Assembly: GCF_001186125.1 (NCBI RefSeq)
Contig: NW_014040280.1
Span: 1,635 to 23,390, forward strand
DNA: 21,756 nucleotides
Source: Sphaeroforma arctica JP610
Taxonomy: Eukaryota; Opisthokonta; Ichthyosporea; Ichthyophonida
Direction of reading: 5' to 3'
How positions within the stretch are numbered: the first letter of the stretch is position 1; each line of letters opens with the position of its first letter. The translations under genes and the position numbers were made by a program. Shown here in pieces: positions 11,401-17,265 of the stretch. A model generated the notes under the pieces. The model was not told the DNA's origin. It did no database searches and saw nothing but the letters and a program-made list of their open reading frames with translations.

Positions 11401-11730
11401 CCATGTAGTACCAAATCATATCACCACGCAGTGAATCCTCGAGACTAAACTACAAATCTGATTCTCTACAATTGTTACCAGATATCGATGCGCTTCTATT
11501 GAACCCATGCAAGGCTATTCTGGATCAGTATTGATTTTGTAGAATCTTTGAACATTTATAAGCATCATTGTGCCAGTCAATTGTTGACTGTGCAGGTGAT
11601 TCGAGATAGTACGGACCTAACACACATCACCAAGACTCCATATTCGATATCTATGAGGATCAATGCTTCAAGAACGAATCTGGACTTGACTAGTACTCGA
11701 AACGTTTTTATTAAAGAAAAAGATGGTTAG
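475..11730 (+). CDS. PKMYT1: Myt1-type membrane-associated CDK-inhibitory kinase (12 exons)
   Basis: Wee1/Myt1-family kinase, known to phosphorylate CDK1 on Thr14/Tyr15 at ER/Golgi membranes and so block mitotic entry. Exons: 475-704, 2205-2278, 2703-2782, 3352-3458, 3812-3940, 4567-4765, 5386-5469, 6603-6860, 6916-6999, 7976-8040, 8953-10636 and 11596-11730. All phases agree, and the sum is 3129 nt, giving 1042 residues. Visible motifs are the glycine loop LGEGSFG (129-135), Lys152 in YALK, Glu170 of helix C, HLDLKPAN with catalytic Asp246, DFG at 264-266, and [10 protein letters not shown] at 281-290. HLD in place of HRD plus EGDPRY-APE marks Myt1 rather than Wee1, which has EGDSRF. A hydrophobic exon follows the kinase, then a ~560-residue low-complexity tail and PRNLL near the end. 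The animal protein is about 500 residues; the extra length here is all tail. The Met at 475 gives an N-terminal region of about 128 residues before the kinase, similar to animal Myt1. The start and exon 9 are the least certain parts. Confidence 0.93.
717..1650 (+). repeat. Intron 1 minisatellite, ~47-bp unit, about 20 copies
   Basis: Degenerate tandem repeat built on TTGACAGTACGTATGTG followed by TTGGTTTATAGTTGTTG, repeated about every 40-60 bases. It begins about 12 bases after the exon 1 donor and fills the first 930 bases of the 1.5-kb intron. Most units carry GTATGT or GTTTGT, which resemble 5' splice sites. The rest of the intron (1651-2204) shows nothing I can identify. Confidence 0.85.
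2205..2278 (+). CDS. PKMYT1: Myt1 exon 2
   Basis: Short 74-nt exon between a pyrimidine-rich acceptor ending CATAG and a consensus donor GTAAGT at 2279. It completes Arg77 and encodes residues 78-101 ([10 protein letters not shown]...TCHD). The supporting evidence is the phase match on both sides; the sequence itself is not conserved enough to name. The flanking intron 2 (2279-2702) holds no recognisable feature. Confidence 0.7.
2703..2782 (+). CDS. PKMYT1: Myt1 exon 3 (lead-in to kinase domain)
   Basis: Acceptor CAACAACAG, donor AAG|GTTTGT. It encodes [10 protein letters not shown] and then [12 protein letters not shown], which aligns with the stretch just before the glycine loop of animal Myt1 (human ESFFQQSFQRL). 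The exon joins in phase 0 to LGEGSFG of exon 4. Intron 3 (2783-3351) contains only short shadow frames. Confidence 0.88.
3352..3458 (+). CDS. PKMYT1: Myt1 exon 4 (glycine loop and catalytic lysine)
   Basis: Encodes [12 protein letters not shown], then [12 protein letters not shown], matching human Myt1 LGHGSYGEVFKV and KEDGRLYAVKRS. The acceptor is ACATTCAG. The donor at 3459 (CG|GTATGT) leaves two bases, and the G opening exon 5 makes Arg164, giving TYDRNRQIAE against human PKDRARKLAE. A second GTAAGT donor at 3463 would break the phase to exon 5, so I prefer 3459. Intron 4 is 3459-3811. Confidence 0.95.
3812..3940 (+). CDS. PKMYT1: Myt1 exon 5 (helix C to hinge)
   Basis: Encodes [19 protein letters not shown], then RYYDSW and [20 protein letters not shown] is identical to the hinge region of human Myt1. 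Glu170 in QIAEAHH is the helix C glutamate. The donor is a consensus GTAAGT at 3941. Intron 5 (3941-4566, 626 nt) holds nothing recognisable. Confidence 0.95.
4567..4765 (+). CDS. PKMYT1: Myt1 exon 6 (catalytic and DFG loops)
   Basis: Acceptor ACATGCAG; the first base completes Thr207. Encodes [19 protein letters not shown] and so on, with the catalytic loop [10 protein letters not shown] (Asp246) and [10 protein letters not shown] (Asp264). It ends phase 0 at AAG|GTGCGT. The last seven exon bases (TGATAAG) are also part of the repeat unit that follows in the intron. Confidence 0.95.
4759..5001 (+). repeat. 79-bp tandem repeat, three copies, in register with the exon 6 donor
   Basis: Units start at 4765, 4844 and 4923 and are nearly identical for 79 bases, each ending in a TATGCATGCATGA run. 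Similarity extends back into exon 6: TGATAAGG|TG at the true border matches TGATCAGG in later units. Copy 2 has GC and copy 3 has CAG|GTGTGT where the true donor has AAG|GTGCGT. In the kinase frame an in-frame TGA occurs at 4838-4840, so use of a downstream donor would truncate the kinase. The rest of intron 6 (5002-5385) is featureless to me. Confidence 0.92.
5386..5469 (+). CDS. PKMYT1: Myt1 exon 7 (activation segment)
   Basis: Acceptor GACAACAG, donor GCG|GTATGA, 84 nt, phase 0 on both sides. Encodes [19 protein letters not shown]. The EGDPRY-APELL string is the Myt1 signature (human EGDPRYMAPELL). The last eight bases, ATGCTGCG, are also the start of the following 66-bp repeat unit. Confidence 0.95.
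5462..5968 (+). repeat. 66-bp tandem repeat, eight copies, in register with the exon 7 donor
   Basis: Units begin with ATGCTGYG at 5462, 5528, 5594, 5659, 5725, 5791, 5839 and 5905. Spacing is 66 bases, except one of 65 and one shortened unit of 48. The first unit spans the exon 7/intron 7 border, so the exon's last eight bases and the donor GTATGAG are repeated. Seven units keep GTATGAG. Because 66 is a multiple of three, long 22-residue-repeat frames appear, but the kinase frame stops at once (GCG GTA TGA), so these frames are not Myt1 protein. Confidence 0.95.
5969..6602 (+). other. Remainder of intron 7, no gene seen
   Basis: About 630 bases between the 66-bp array and exon 8, ending in the acceptor GCATACAG. 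It contains only short overlapping frames on both strands that match nothing I know. Confidence 0.6.
6603..6860 (+). CDS. PKMYT1: Myt1 exon 8 (C-lobe of the kinase)
   Basis: 86 codons, phase 0. Encodes [20 protein letters not shown], matching human [20 protein letters not shown], followed by the helix H/I region [19 protein letters not shown] (human MLEPDPKLRATAEALLALP) and a basic stretch, [12 protein letters not shown]. It ends at AAG|GTGTGA (donor 6861). A second GT at 6863 offers a tandem donor that would shift the frame by two. Confidence 0.95.
6916..6999 (+). CDS. PKMYT1: Myt1 exon 9 (candidate membrane anchor)
   Basis: Short intron 8 (6861-6915, 55 nt) ends in GTTCGCAG. With donor 6861 the exon reads [19 protein letters not shown] and onward, a hydrophobic segment directly after the kinase, where Myt1 carries its transmembrane helix. 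It ends at a good donor, AAT|GTATGT (7000), phase 0, which is what exon 10 needs. The alternative frame, reached through donor 6863, is even more hydrophobic ([17 protein letters not shown] and onward) but stops at 7114, or soon after splicing to exon 10. Which frame is the main product is not settled by sequence alone. Confidence 0.7.
7509..7622 (+). repeat. 55-bp direct duplication in intron 9
   Basis: Two adjacent copies of a block containing CAATTGTGTATGA-CAAATTCAA, then CCCCGA and GGGTTCGAT, one at about 7509-7567 and the next at about 7562-7622. A few substitutions separate them. It lies in intron 9 (7000-7975). The earlier part of that intron, 7000-7500, shows nothing beyond shadow frames. 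Confidence 0.8.
7623..7870 (+). repeat. ~27-bp degenerate minisatellite in intron 9
   Basis: About nine degenerate units of the form TTAGTGAGTAGGATGATATAA followed by GATC or similar. Many units contain GTGAGT or GTGAGC, so donor-like motifs recur here as well. The array ends about 100 bases before exon 10. Confidence 0.75.
7976..8040 (+). CDS. PKMYT1: Myt1 exon 10
   Basis: Acceptor TAATGTTGCAG after a T-rich tract, donor GTATGT at 8041. Encodes [21 protein letters not shown] plus two bases (AA) that the first base of exon 11 completes to Asn437. The phases agree with exon 9 (phase 0) and with the large exon 11, and that is the main support. The sequence is a low-complexity Ser/Thr-rich linker. 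Confidence 0.75.
8359..8569 (+). repeat. Duplicated ~67-bp block flanking a TA/TATG microsatellite (intron 10)
   Basis: GGGGCCATATACGGTG and about 50 following bases at 8359-8424 recur at 8502-8569. Between them lies a (TA)n/(TATG)n run at about 8422-8482. This looks like a local duplication with simple-repeat expansion inside it. It lies within Myt1 intron 10 (8041-8952). Confidence 0.85.
8766..8818 (+). repeat. Second TA microsatellite (intron 10)
   Basis: TA-rich run of ATATATATAT type near the 3' part of intron 10, about 140 bases before exon 11. No other feature is seen between 8570 and 8952. Confidence 0.85.
8953..10636 (+). CDS. PKMYT1: Myt1 exon 11 (very large low-complexity tail)
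   Basis: 1684-nt exon, open throughout. Acceptor CTGAACGCAG; donor GAT|GTAAGT at 10637. Encodes residues 438-998. It starts with a Ser/Pro patch ([13 protein letters not shown]), then a Gln-rich, probably helical stretch ([20 protein letters not shown]), a Thr run (RTTTTTTDG), a His/Thr alternation ([13 protein letters not shown]), and an acidic end ([11 protein letters not shown]) before [10 protein letters not shown]. The RNL triplet at 994-996 corresponds to the cyclin-binding RxL-type motif at the C-terminus of vertebrate Myt1 (human EPRNLLSLFEDTL). Several SP/TP sites are visible. If the donor is not used, the frame continues to a TGA at 10685-10687. Confidence 0.88.
11596..11730 (+). 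CDS. PKMYT1: Myt1 exon 12 (C-terminus)
   Basis: Acceptor GACTGTGCAG, phase 0 with exon 11, 44 codons plus TAG. The spliced junction reads [15 protein letters not shown], which lines up with human PRNLLSLFEDTLDPT, so the cyclin-docking end of the protein is split over two exons. About 30 further residues ([13 protein letters not shown]...KEKDG) extend past the animal end. Intron 11 (10637-11595, 959 nt) shows no feature I can identify. Confidence 0.8.
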   Translation: MIRDSTDLTHITKTPYSISMRINASRTNLDLTSTRNVFIKEKDG

Positions 11731-11740
11731 GCGGAATTTT

Positions 11741-11746
11741 TTTATT
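11741..11746 (-). promoter_or_regulatory. AATAAA-type poly(A) signal overlapping the WSD stop
   Basis: On the minus strand AATAAA overlaps the ancestral TAA of the WSD gene, only 11 bases from the convergent Myt1 stop codon at 11730. Position and sequence fit a cleavage signal, but six bases in AT-rich DNA are weak evidence. No clear poly(A) signal for Myt1 is seen after 11730. Confidence 0.35.
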
Positions 11747-13357
11747 TTCCACCCACAGCGCAGTTGTCGTTTACGGACAATTTATCCCTCATATCCTGCA
11801 CGCCATCCTTGCCTAGTACCATGCGTTCTAAATCGCTGAATACCTTCGCATATTAGTTGCATAGCATTTGCGGTTTGTCATCGGCGCCAGTATCCATCAC
11901 GGATGCTACGTTCACGCGATTCCCAATAGTAAACATGGTCACTCCAAACGATACTGTGCCACGTTGAGGAGACCACATAGCGATTCTCTTTCTCTCTAGC
12001 TTCTTATCGACAAAGTACTTGTTCTCCAATGGTCCCGGGACATTCGAGACTACCGCTGATGTTTTGCTCGCAAGATCGTCCAGCAGGTATTTGCTGAGGA
12101 ACGCAGGAGTGTAAAATGCCATGAACCGAATAGAAAAGTAGAATACATGGGGCACTGGCTTGCTTTTCAAATCATCCATTGCGGCCTTCATGTTTCGGCA
12201 CGATACCAATGGGTCTGACGAGCACGTAGGGATGTTGAAGATAGGTGGCGCAAATGTGTTCTCCATGTTGGGACAACCGGAGCCTGTGCGCATGTTAACA
12301 GGCATTGCAACCTTTACTACTTTCACATCATGCCCTGGCTGAATGTGGGACTAGGTACGGTTCAATGCGCATCCAAGAACACCCATAAGCAAATCATTAA
12401 CTGTGTATTTCTCATTCGCCGCATCACCCATGGCCGTGCGTACGACCTTCACACGTTCCAAATCAATCGTATCGTTTAGCATGCCAACGACTTTCCTGCC
12501 TTCAACGTGGCGAGTTTTGAACGGATTCACATCGATAGCAGACTTGAGTATTTTACCCATGACGGGTAAGGTAAACATCGCAATACGAAGATACGTCATA
12601 AGTACATTCTCTGGCTCCTGTTTGTTGACTACACTCGCTTTACGCATACCCTCGTGAGCAGAAATTTCGGTTTCCACCTCAGATTCACTGACCATAAGAG
12701 TGTCAAGCATGGAAACAACCCCAACTCCGTCAGCAATCACGTGGTGTGCACGTAGGAGCACGCACGATAGGAAATCGCCTGACCCGTCATCGCACTTCAT
12801 ATAGTCTTCATGCACGACTATTTTCCACAGAGGCCGATCAATTGGTAAATCTTCAACAATAGCACGACTAATCCACATCGACGCTCGTCACACAGTTCAG
12901 CCTTGTAACAGTGAGTCTGAATCTTGAAGGACTTGTCCTTTACCCAAAAAGGCAAAATTTTGAATATCACCAATTTAGAGAGCAGTCTTCGATACCATGG
13001 ATCGGCTAAAACCTTTTCGATTGACTCTCTCACGTCCTTGAGCTGTGCATTACGCACAATCATGACTCCATTTATGATGCACCTGTTATCCTCTGAGTCC
13101 TGTTTCCACCTGTAGTCACCAGGACAACCCCGTTCAGTTTCAGGTCCATTCCGTTCCTTGGCCTCTCAAACCTTCGAATCGTTCAACTGTAGAGAGTATA
13201 CGAATAAGGCGGCTGCAAGAGCTACACATCCGATAATATATGGTAGCAAGATTCTATTTTGTGATATACTGTGATTTCCTATGAGGGAATGTAACGCGTC
13301 ATCAGAACGAACTGTTTTACGTGTGAGAAGCAATACATGTACATGTGTGAGTATCAT
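11742..13357 (-). pseudogene. Broken WSD-family wax ester synthase / diacylglycerol acyltransferase
   Basis: The intact family uses acyl-CoA to esterify a long-chain alcohol or diacylglycerol at the ER. Reading from 13357: ATG, a hydrophobic anchor (ILLPYIIGCVALAAALFVYS, residues 36-55), a possible 72-nt intron (13171-13100), then the acyltransferase start (NRCIINGVMIV...DPWYRRLLSKLV), IDRPLWK, and the active-site motif HHVIADG at 12746-12726. The C-terminal WSD domain follows (VAMPVNMRTG, SNVPGPLENKYF, RGTVSFGVTMF). Its total length of about 460-470 codons is normal. Lesions are a frameshift between about 12900 and 12879, an in-frame TAG at 12353-12351, and an in-frame TAA at 11855-11853. 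Past that TAA coding similarity continues (YAKVFSDLERMV) to a stop at 11744-11742. Family assignment is firm; whether it is a pseudogene, a null allele or carries sequence errors cannot be decided here. Confidence 0.85.
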
Positions 13358-14030
13358 TAAATAGGTACGGCTGTAGCTTCCCCAAACACTCAGCGTGCAG
13401 AAATGCTGATCTGACTAGGTAAACCCCAGAACATTTATGTCACACAGAACTTTAGAAGGCAATGTATGTACAAACACAAAACTGATTGTAGATTTCATAT
13501 GAGTACAAAACATACATGAACGCAATCAAAACAACTCTGATTGTGGGTATGTGAAGAGTCTCAGACAGTCAGAACTCCGACCTTTGAATCTTAGAGATTG
13601 CATAAGGTGGAAGGGATTAGGGTGTGTCATTGTGAATCTGTTGCGGATTGTGCTGCGAGTCTACATTCTACATACCAGCTACCCAATCTAAAAATTACTT
13701 TCTGGCTCTCAGACAAAAGGTTCCGCCGACGCCCGACAGATGAGGCTGTGAGCCAGCCGAGCAATCAGGATGCATTTTATTAGTCAAATATATCAGAACC
13801 ATGAGCCACAGAATCTTTTTTAAAAACAAATGCCCGCTGCAGTCTGCAGACTCTGCACCTTTGTCCTTTTACTTTATTTTGTGAGTATGTATGAATGACA
13901 ATATTGTTTTTGTTGTTTTTTTTTGCTGTGTGGGGTTGTTTTGATTTTCGAACTCCTTCGTTGACTTCTAATCAGTAATAAATCATCAGTCTTCTATCGC
14001 AGATACGCAGTTGGACGCTGGCCAGTGGCC
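13358..14030. other. Intergenic region upstream of WSD, no gene seen
   Basis: Holds the presumed promoter of the minus-strand WSD gene. I find no conserved coding stretch on either strand; the frames present are short and AT-driven. A T-rich run occurs around 13905-13925. Confidence 0.5.
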
Positions 14031-14034
14031 TCAA

Positions 14035-14242
14035 ACCGTTTTCCGTTAAACCATAAATCGAATAAATATACGTTTACGTTCAACTTTTATTCCATATACA
14101 GTTTGTATGCTCAATTGCTCATAGGTGCAACTTGCGCGTCTAAACATTCAAGTGTGTACTATTTTCACCAGCCCTTCTGATCACATTATAACCGTTATAA
14201 CGTTTTAAAATTGAATAAATATTCGTTACGTTCAACTTCTTA
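14035..14242 (+). repeat. Pair of ~50-bp direct repeats
   Basis: A block at 14035-14090, containing GAATAAATATACGTTTACGT and ending in TTCAACTTTTAT, recurs with small differences at 14191-14242 (GAATAAATATTCGTTACGTT). The copies are separated by about 100 bases. This could be the remains of a short transposable element or a local duplication. Confidence 0.75.
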
Positions 14243-14440
14243 TAAAGTAATGACATTACTCATTACATACATATGAGCTTAGGCCTTAGGTTGGACGTAA
14301 ATTATACAAAATAGAGTCGTAGATTTGCTCTAGTGAATGGTTGGAATCCTCAATTCCCCATATTGTGCGAAACTGCCAATGGAATTCGCTATTGGTACAT
14401 ACACAAGATTTATTATGTATGTAGTTGCTTTTCTTTTAAA

Positions 14441-14990
14441 ACTGGTGACAATAAAAATAACAACTACCTCAGGCCCAGTTTCCTACCAGTCTCATACTTC
14501 ATATTTTTTCGAGTTAAATTTGCTTAAATATAGGTGTATTAATGTAATTAGTGTGATTTTAAGCACTTGTGAGATGTGTTTGTTTTCTGCCGGTTTGTTT
14601 GTTATCTGTCGGCTGAAAGCGCTCGACTTAAATGTTAAATATTGTAGCGCGGATACAACCCACTTGTTGCACTTATGTTAGGTCCTTGTCGGTCTTAAGG
14701 GCTTCACATATGTTAGCAGTTAGACACACATGTATATAGGCGTCCTCTGTCTTAGCTATTGCTTCGGATTCGCCCAAGGTTTTACAGTTGACACTATTCG
14801 TGTCTAACATACGTCGAACTCTCCTCTGAGGCCGACAAAGAACCCGACAAAGAACTAATACAACAAGTGCAATAAATGGGCTAAAATCACGCTAATTACA
14901 TCTCAAAAGCAAAGCAAACTCGAAAAAGTATGAGTATGAGACTGGTAGGAAACTGGGCCTGAGGTGGTTAATAATTTTATTGTCACCAGT
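14441..14990. repeat. Large imperfect palindrome (~185-bp arms)
   Basis: The left arm, 14441-14627, and the right arm, 14811-14990, are inverted copies. The best-preserved part is CTCAGGCCCAGTTTCCTACC, then AGTCTCATAC, on the left and its reverse complement at 14937-14966. Similarity continues inwards through ATGTAATTAG-GTGATTTTA and TTTGTCGG motifs. The spacer is about 180 bases. I see no transposase and no clear target-site duplication. A foldback or MITE-like element, or an old inverted duplication, are both possible. Confidence 0.85.
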
Positions 14991-16627
14991 GCCGTATAAA
15001 GACATTCAATTTTTTTTTTAAACACATACTTTCCACGGCCATCTTGGGACAATAGCTCGCAATAGGCCGATCACTGTCAGGCATATTATTCTATTTATTT
15101 CTTCTCAATGTAATATGTAGGGTCAGTCTGGGTCATGTATGATGTACATTCGTAGATTTGAGATTTCATACACCTATGTTGTGCGATTGTGCGTGAAAAC
15201 TAATTAGAGCTCTGTGAAAAGGAACTATCGTAGTGATTGATTTCTATATATAGTACGTGTACACAACTTTTAGGGTTATTTTTTTGAGAAAAACCCCCCA
15301 AATATACAATTGCCGACACTGGCCACAGGGTCCTTGGCAAATTGTACTACGAATGGGTAGTATTGTTACTATTTTAAAACTGTGTATACACTAAAGCAAA
15401 CACGCTCATTGTGTTCTGATAGGCATAAGTTTATGTTAGACACAACCTGGTATAATAGTATTGGATACGTTCACCAGAGTACTCGTAGTAGCAGACTCGG
15501 AACATAAAAAAGACCTAACAGTAATAAGGGATATAGGTATGAACGACATTTGCTTGTGCCTTTAATTTGATGTGAAGGTAATGATGGAAGTTGTAACCGT
15601 GAGTATGATTTTACTGTTAGTAATAACAATGAGAACGACGGATGTTAACAGCTATATGTGGTGAATGGATCATGGAGTTACAGAGATATGACAATGCCGG
15701 ATGTCAGTGCAGGCAAGGCGGTTAATACTGATTAGAGACGAAGTTGGCAAGGTTTACAACTTGTTACATATGATATAAATTACGTTATCGCTTTTTACCC
15801 TAACTATCTCCAGACATAAGAACATATTAGCTGCTGTGCACAGGTCGCAGAAGTCAGAACATATTCCTCATTTTTGTTTCACAGTTTATAAAACAAACCT
15901 TTTGTAGTATTCATGTATGGGACTTTAGTCCGTGACTCCGTCGTTGTGGTACAAAAGTCGTTGTGGTACAAAATTGTTAATTTTTCATGAATTCATGATG
16001 TATGTATCTGTTATTCGTGAGCCATGGGTACGTAATTCTCACAGTTTGAAGTCCGATCTGCAAATCATGTTCTTTTTTCAAGAAACAAGAGAGAAAAACA
16101 AACTGGAAATAAAATTAGAAATTAGCCTTCGGCTTCTACAAAAGTGTAAATAATACCTGTGGTCCTGTGTCCTGTTGTTGTCGCTTCGCGGATTCGATTC
16201 ATCATTTCTTCTGAACGTATTCCCGCTCAAACCTTTGTGCGGTGTATATTTCGATGGAATACGTATGAACATTGCTGGATGTTACCCGTACAACTTTCAT
16301 CCCTACGTTGTACAGCAGTTTCCACTATTCTCAACATACAAGTATGCATCCTATAAATTGGGGTATCCTATAAATCGGGTTAAAAGTCCGTGAATCTACG
16401 GAACATTATGAACTCAAAACTTTCCAAAGGTTGGTTCCGGTGACCTCAAGTTCCAGCATGTTTCCCAAAACTGAGAACATTTAAGTGTGAATATCATCAC
16501 AATGATTTTATCATCGTGCGTTTTCTTTGATAAGCAGTTCAATTTTTGTCCCCCATGCAGTATCATTCAACATTCCAGATATACATTTTAAAACGAACTA
16601 GGTCATTTACTGCCATAATTCCTTCGT
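14991..16627. other. AT-rich intergenic stretch, no convincing gene
   Basis: Both strands contain only short open frames without recognisable motifs. The most protein-like is a + strand frame at about 16175-16393 (GVYFDGIRMNIAGCYPYNF), which has no ATG near its start and no clear splice partner. A T-rich run lies at 15010-15020. I cannot assign a function to anything here. Confidence 0.5.
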
Positions 16628-17010
16628 TTATCCGCTATTAGGACAACAGCGTATGCTATTCGTACGTGTATTCGTCAGGAGAGCATCGACTCCCGACGAC
16701 CTCCAGAAAAGAAACAGATTTGTCATTTGCTCAATTGTATTGTAGGCATCATCCGTGGCGAGATACTTAATTGCTTCCGATACTCTGCGTGTGACGGAGA
16801 ATTACCTTCTACGATAATTTTCATCGGTATCCGGGTATCATCTGTTCACTATCAAGCAACACCCTACCTAAGTGAAGCAACACCCTGCCTAAGTGACTAA
16901 GCATTAGCTGGTGTGACTAAGCATTAGCTGGTTAGCGCAGGTGACGAGCTGTACATTGCGTCTATGTTCGTCACGGTGTGGTGCTCGCCTCCGGAAGATG
17001 CAGAAAACAT
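16628..17010 (-). CDS. Possible small two-exon gene, unknown
   Basis: Downstream of EMC2 on the same strand, an ATG at 17010 opens MFSASSGGEHHTVTNIDA up to a GTACAG donor (exon 17010-16955, two bases over). A second exon, 16784-16628 after the acceptor CACACGCAG, is open for about 51 codons (VSEAIKYLATDDAYNTIEQ...) to a TAA. The phases agree, giving a predicted 70-residue protein. I recognise no family, and phase agreement alone has a one-in-three chance. Short tandem duplications (CTAAGTGA, GACTAAGCATTAGCTGG) fill part of the putative intron at 16856-16931. Confidence 0.25.
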
Positions 17011-17112
17011 GACAATTGTATTGTATATCTAATTCAACCAATGCCTAGCACGAGGCCATGACTACGGTTCTGCACGTCAAAATATTGTATAATATTATCA
17101 ATAACGTTTGTT

Positions 17113-17265
17113 TTACTCTGTAATCCAGTCATTTAGCATCTCATTAACGTACGGTAACAGCATAGCATTCTTTTCGCCATAGAGTTGTACTAGCTTGTCG
17201 CGGGCGAAGATCCCAACCTCGTAGTTATCGCTACCTTTGTCTTCATTCGCATGACGAGCAGCACT
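17113..17265 (-). CDS. EMC2: EMC2 last exon
   Basis: Acceptor TTTCTCATAG, 51 codons including the stop. Encodes SAARHANEDKGSDNYEVGIF, then ARDKLVQLYGE, and ends NDWITE. It joins phase 0 to GLFL of the previous exon, reproducing the human GLYMSASHIA region, so no exon is missing between them. Confidence 0.9.
   Translation of the reverse strand, partial: SAARHANEDKGSDNYEVGIFARDKLVQLYGEKNAMLLPYVNEMLNDWITE

Noticed and set aside
11742-13357. A non-standard genetic code (TAA/TAG read as Gln) to explain the stops in the WSD gene
   Set aside because: The same locus also has a frameshift, Myt1 and EMC2 have no internal TAA or TAG in over 1100 codons, and both end in TAG or TAA at the expected place.
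16175-16393. + strand frame with protein-like text (GVYFDGIRMNIAGCYPYNF)
   Set aside because: It has no ATG near its start, no clear splice partner and no recognised family; it could not be separated from chance in AT-rich DNA.
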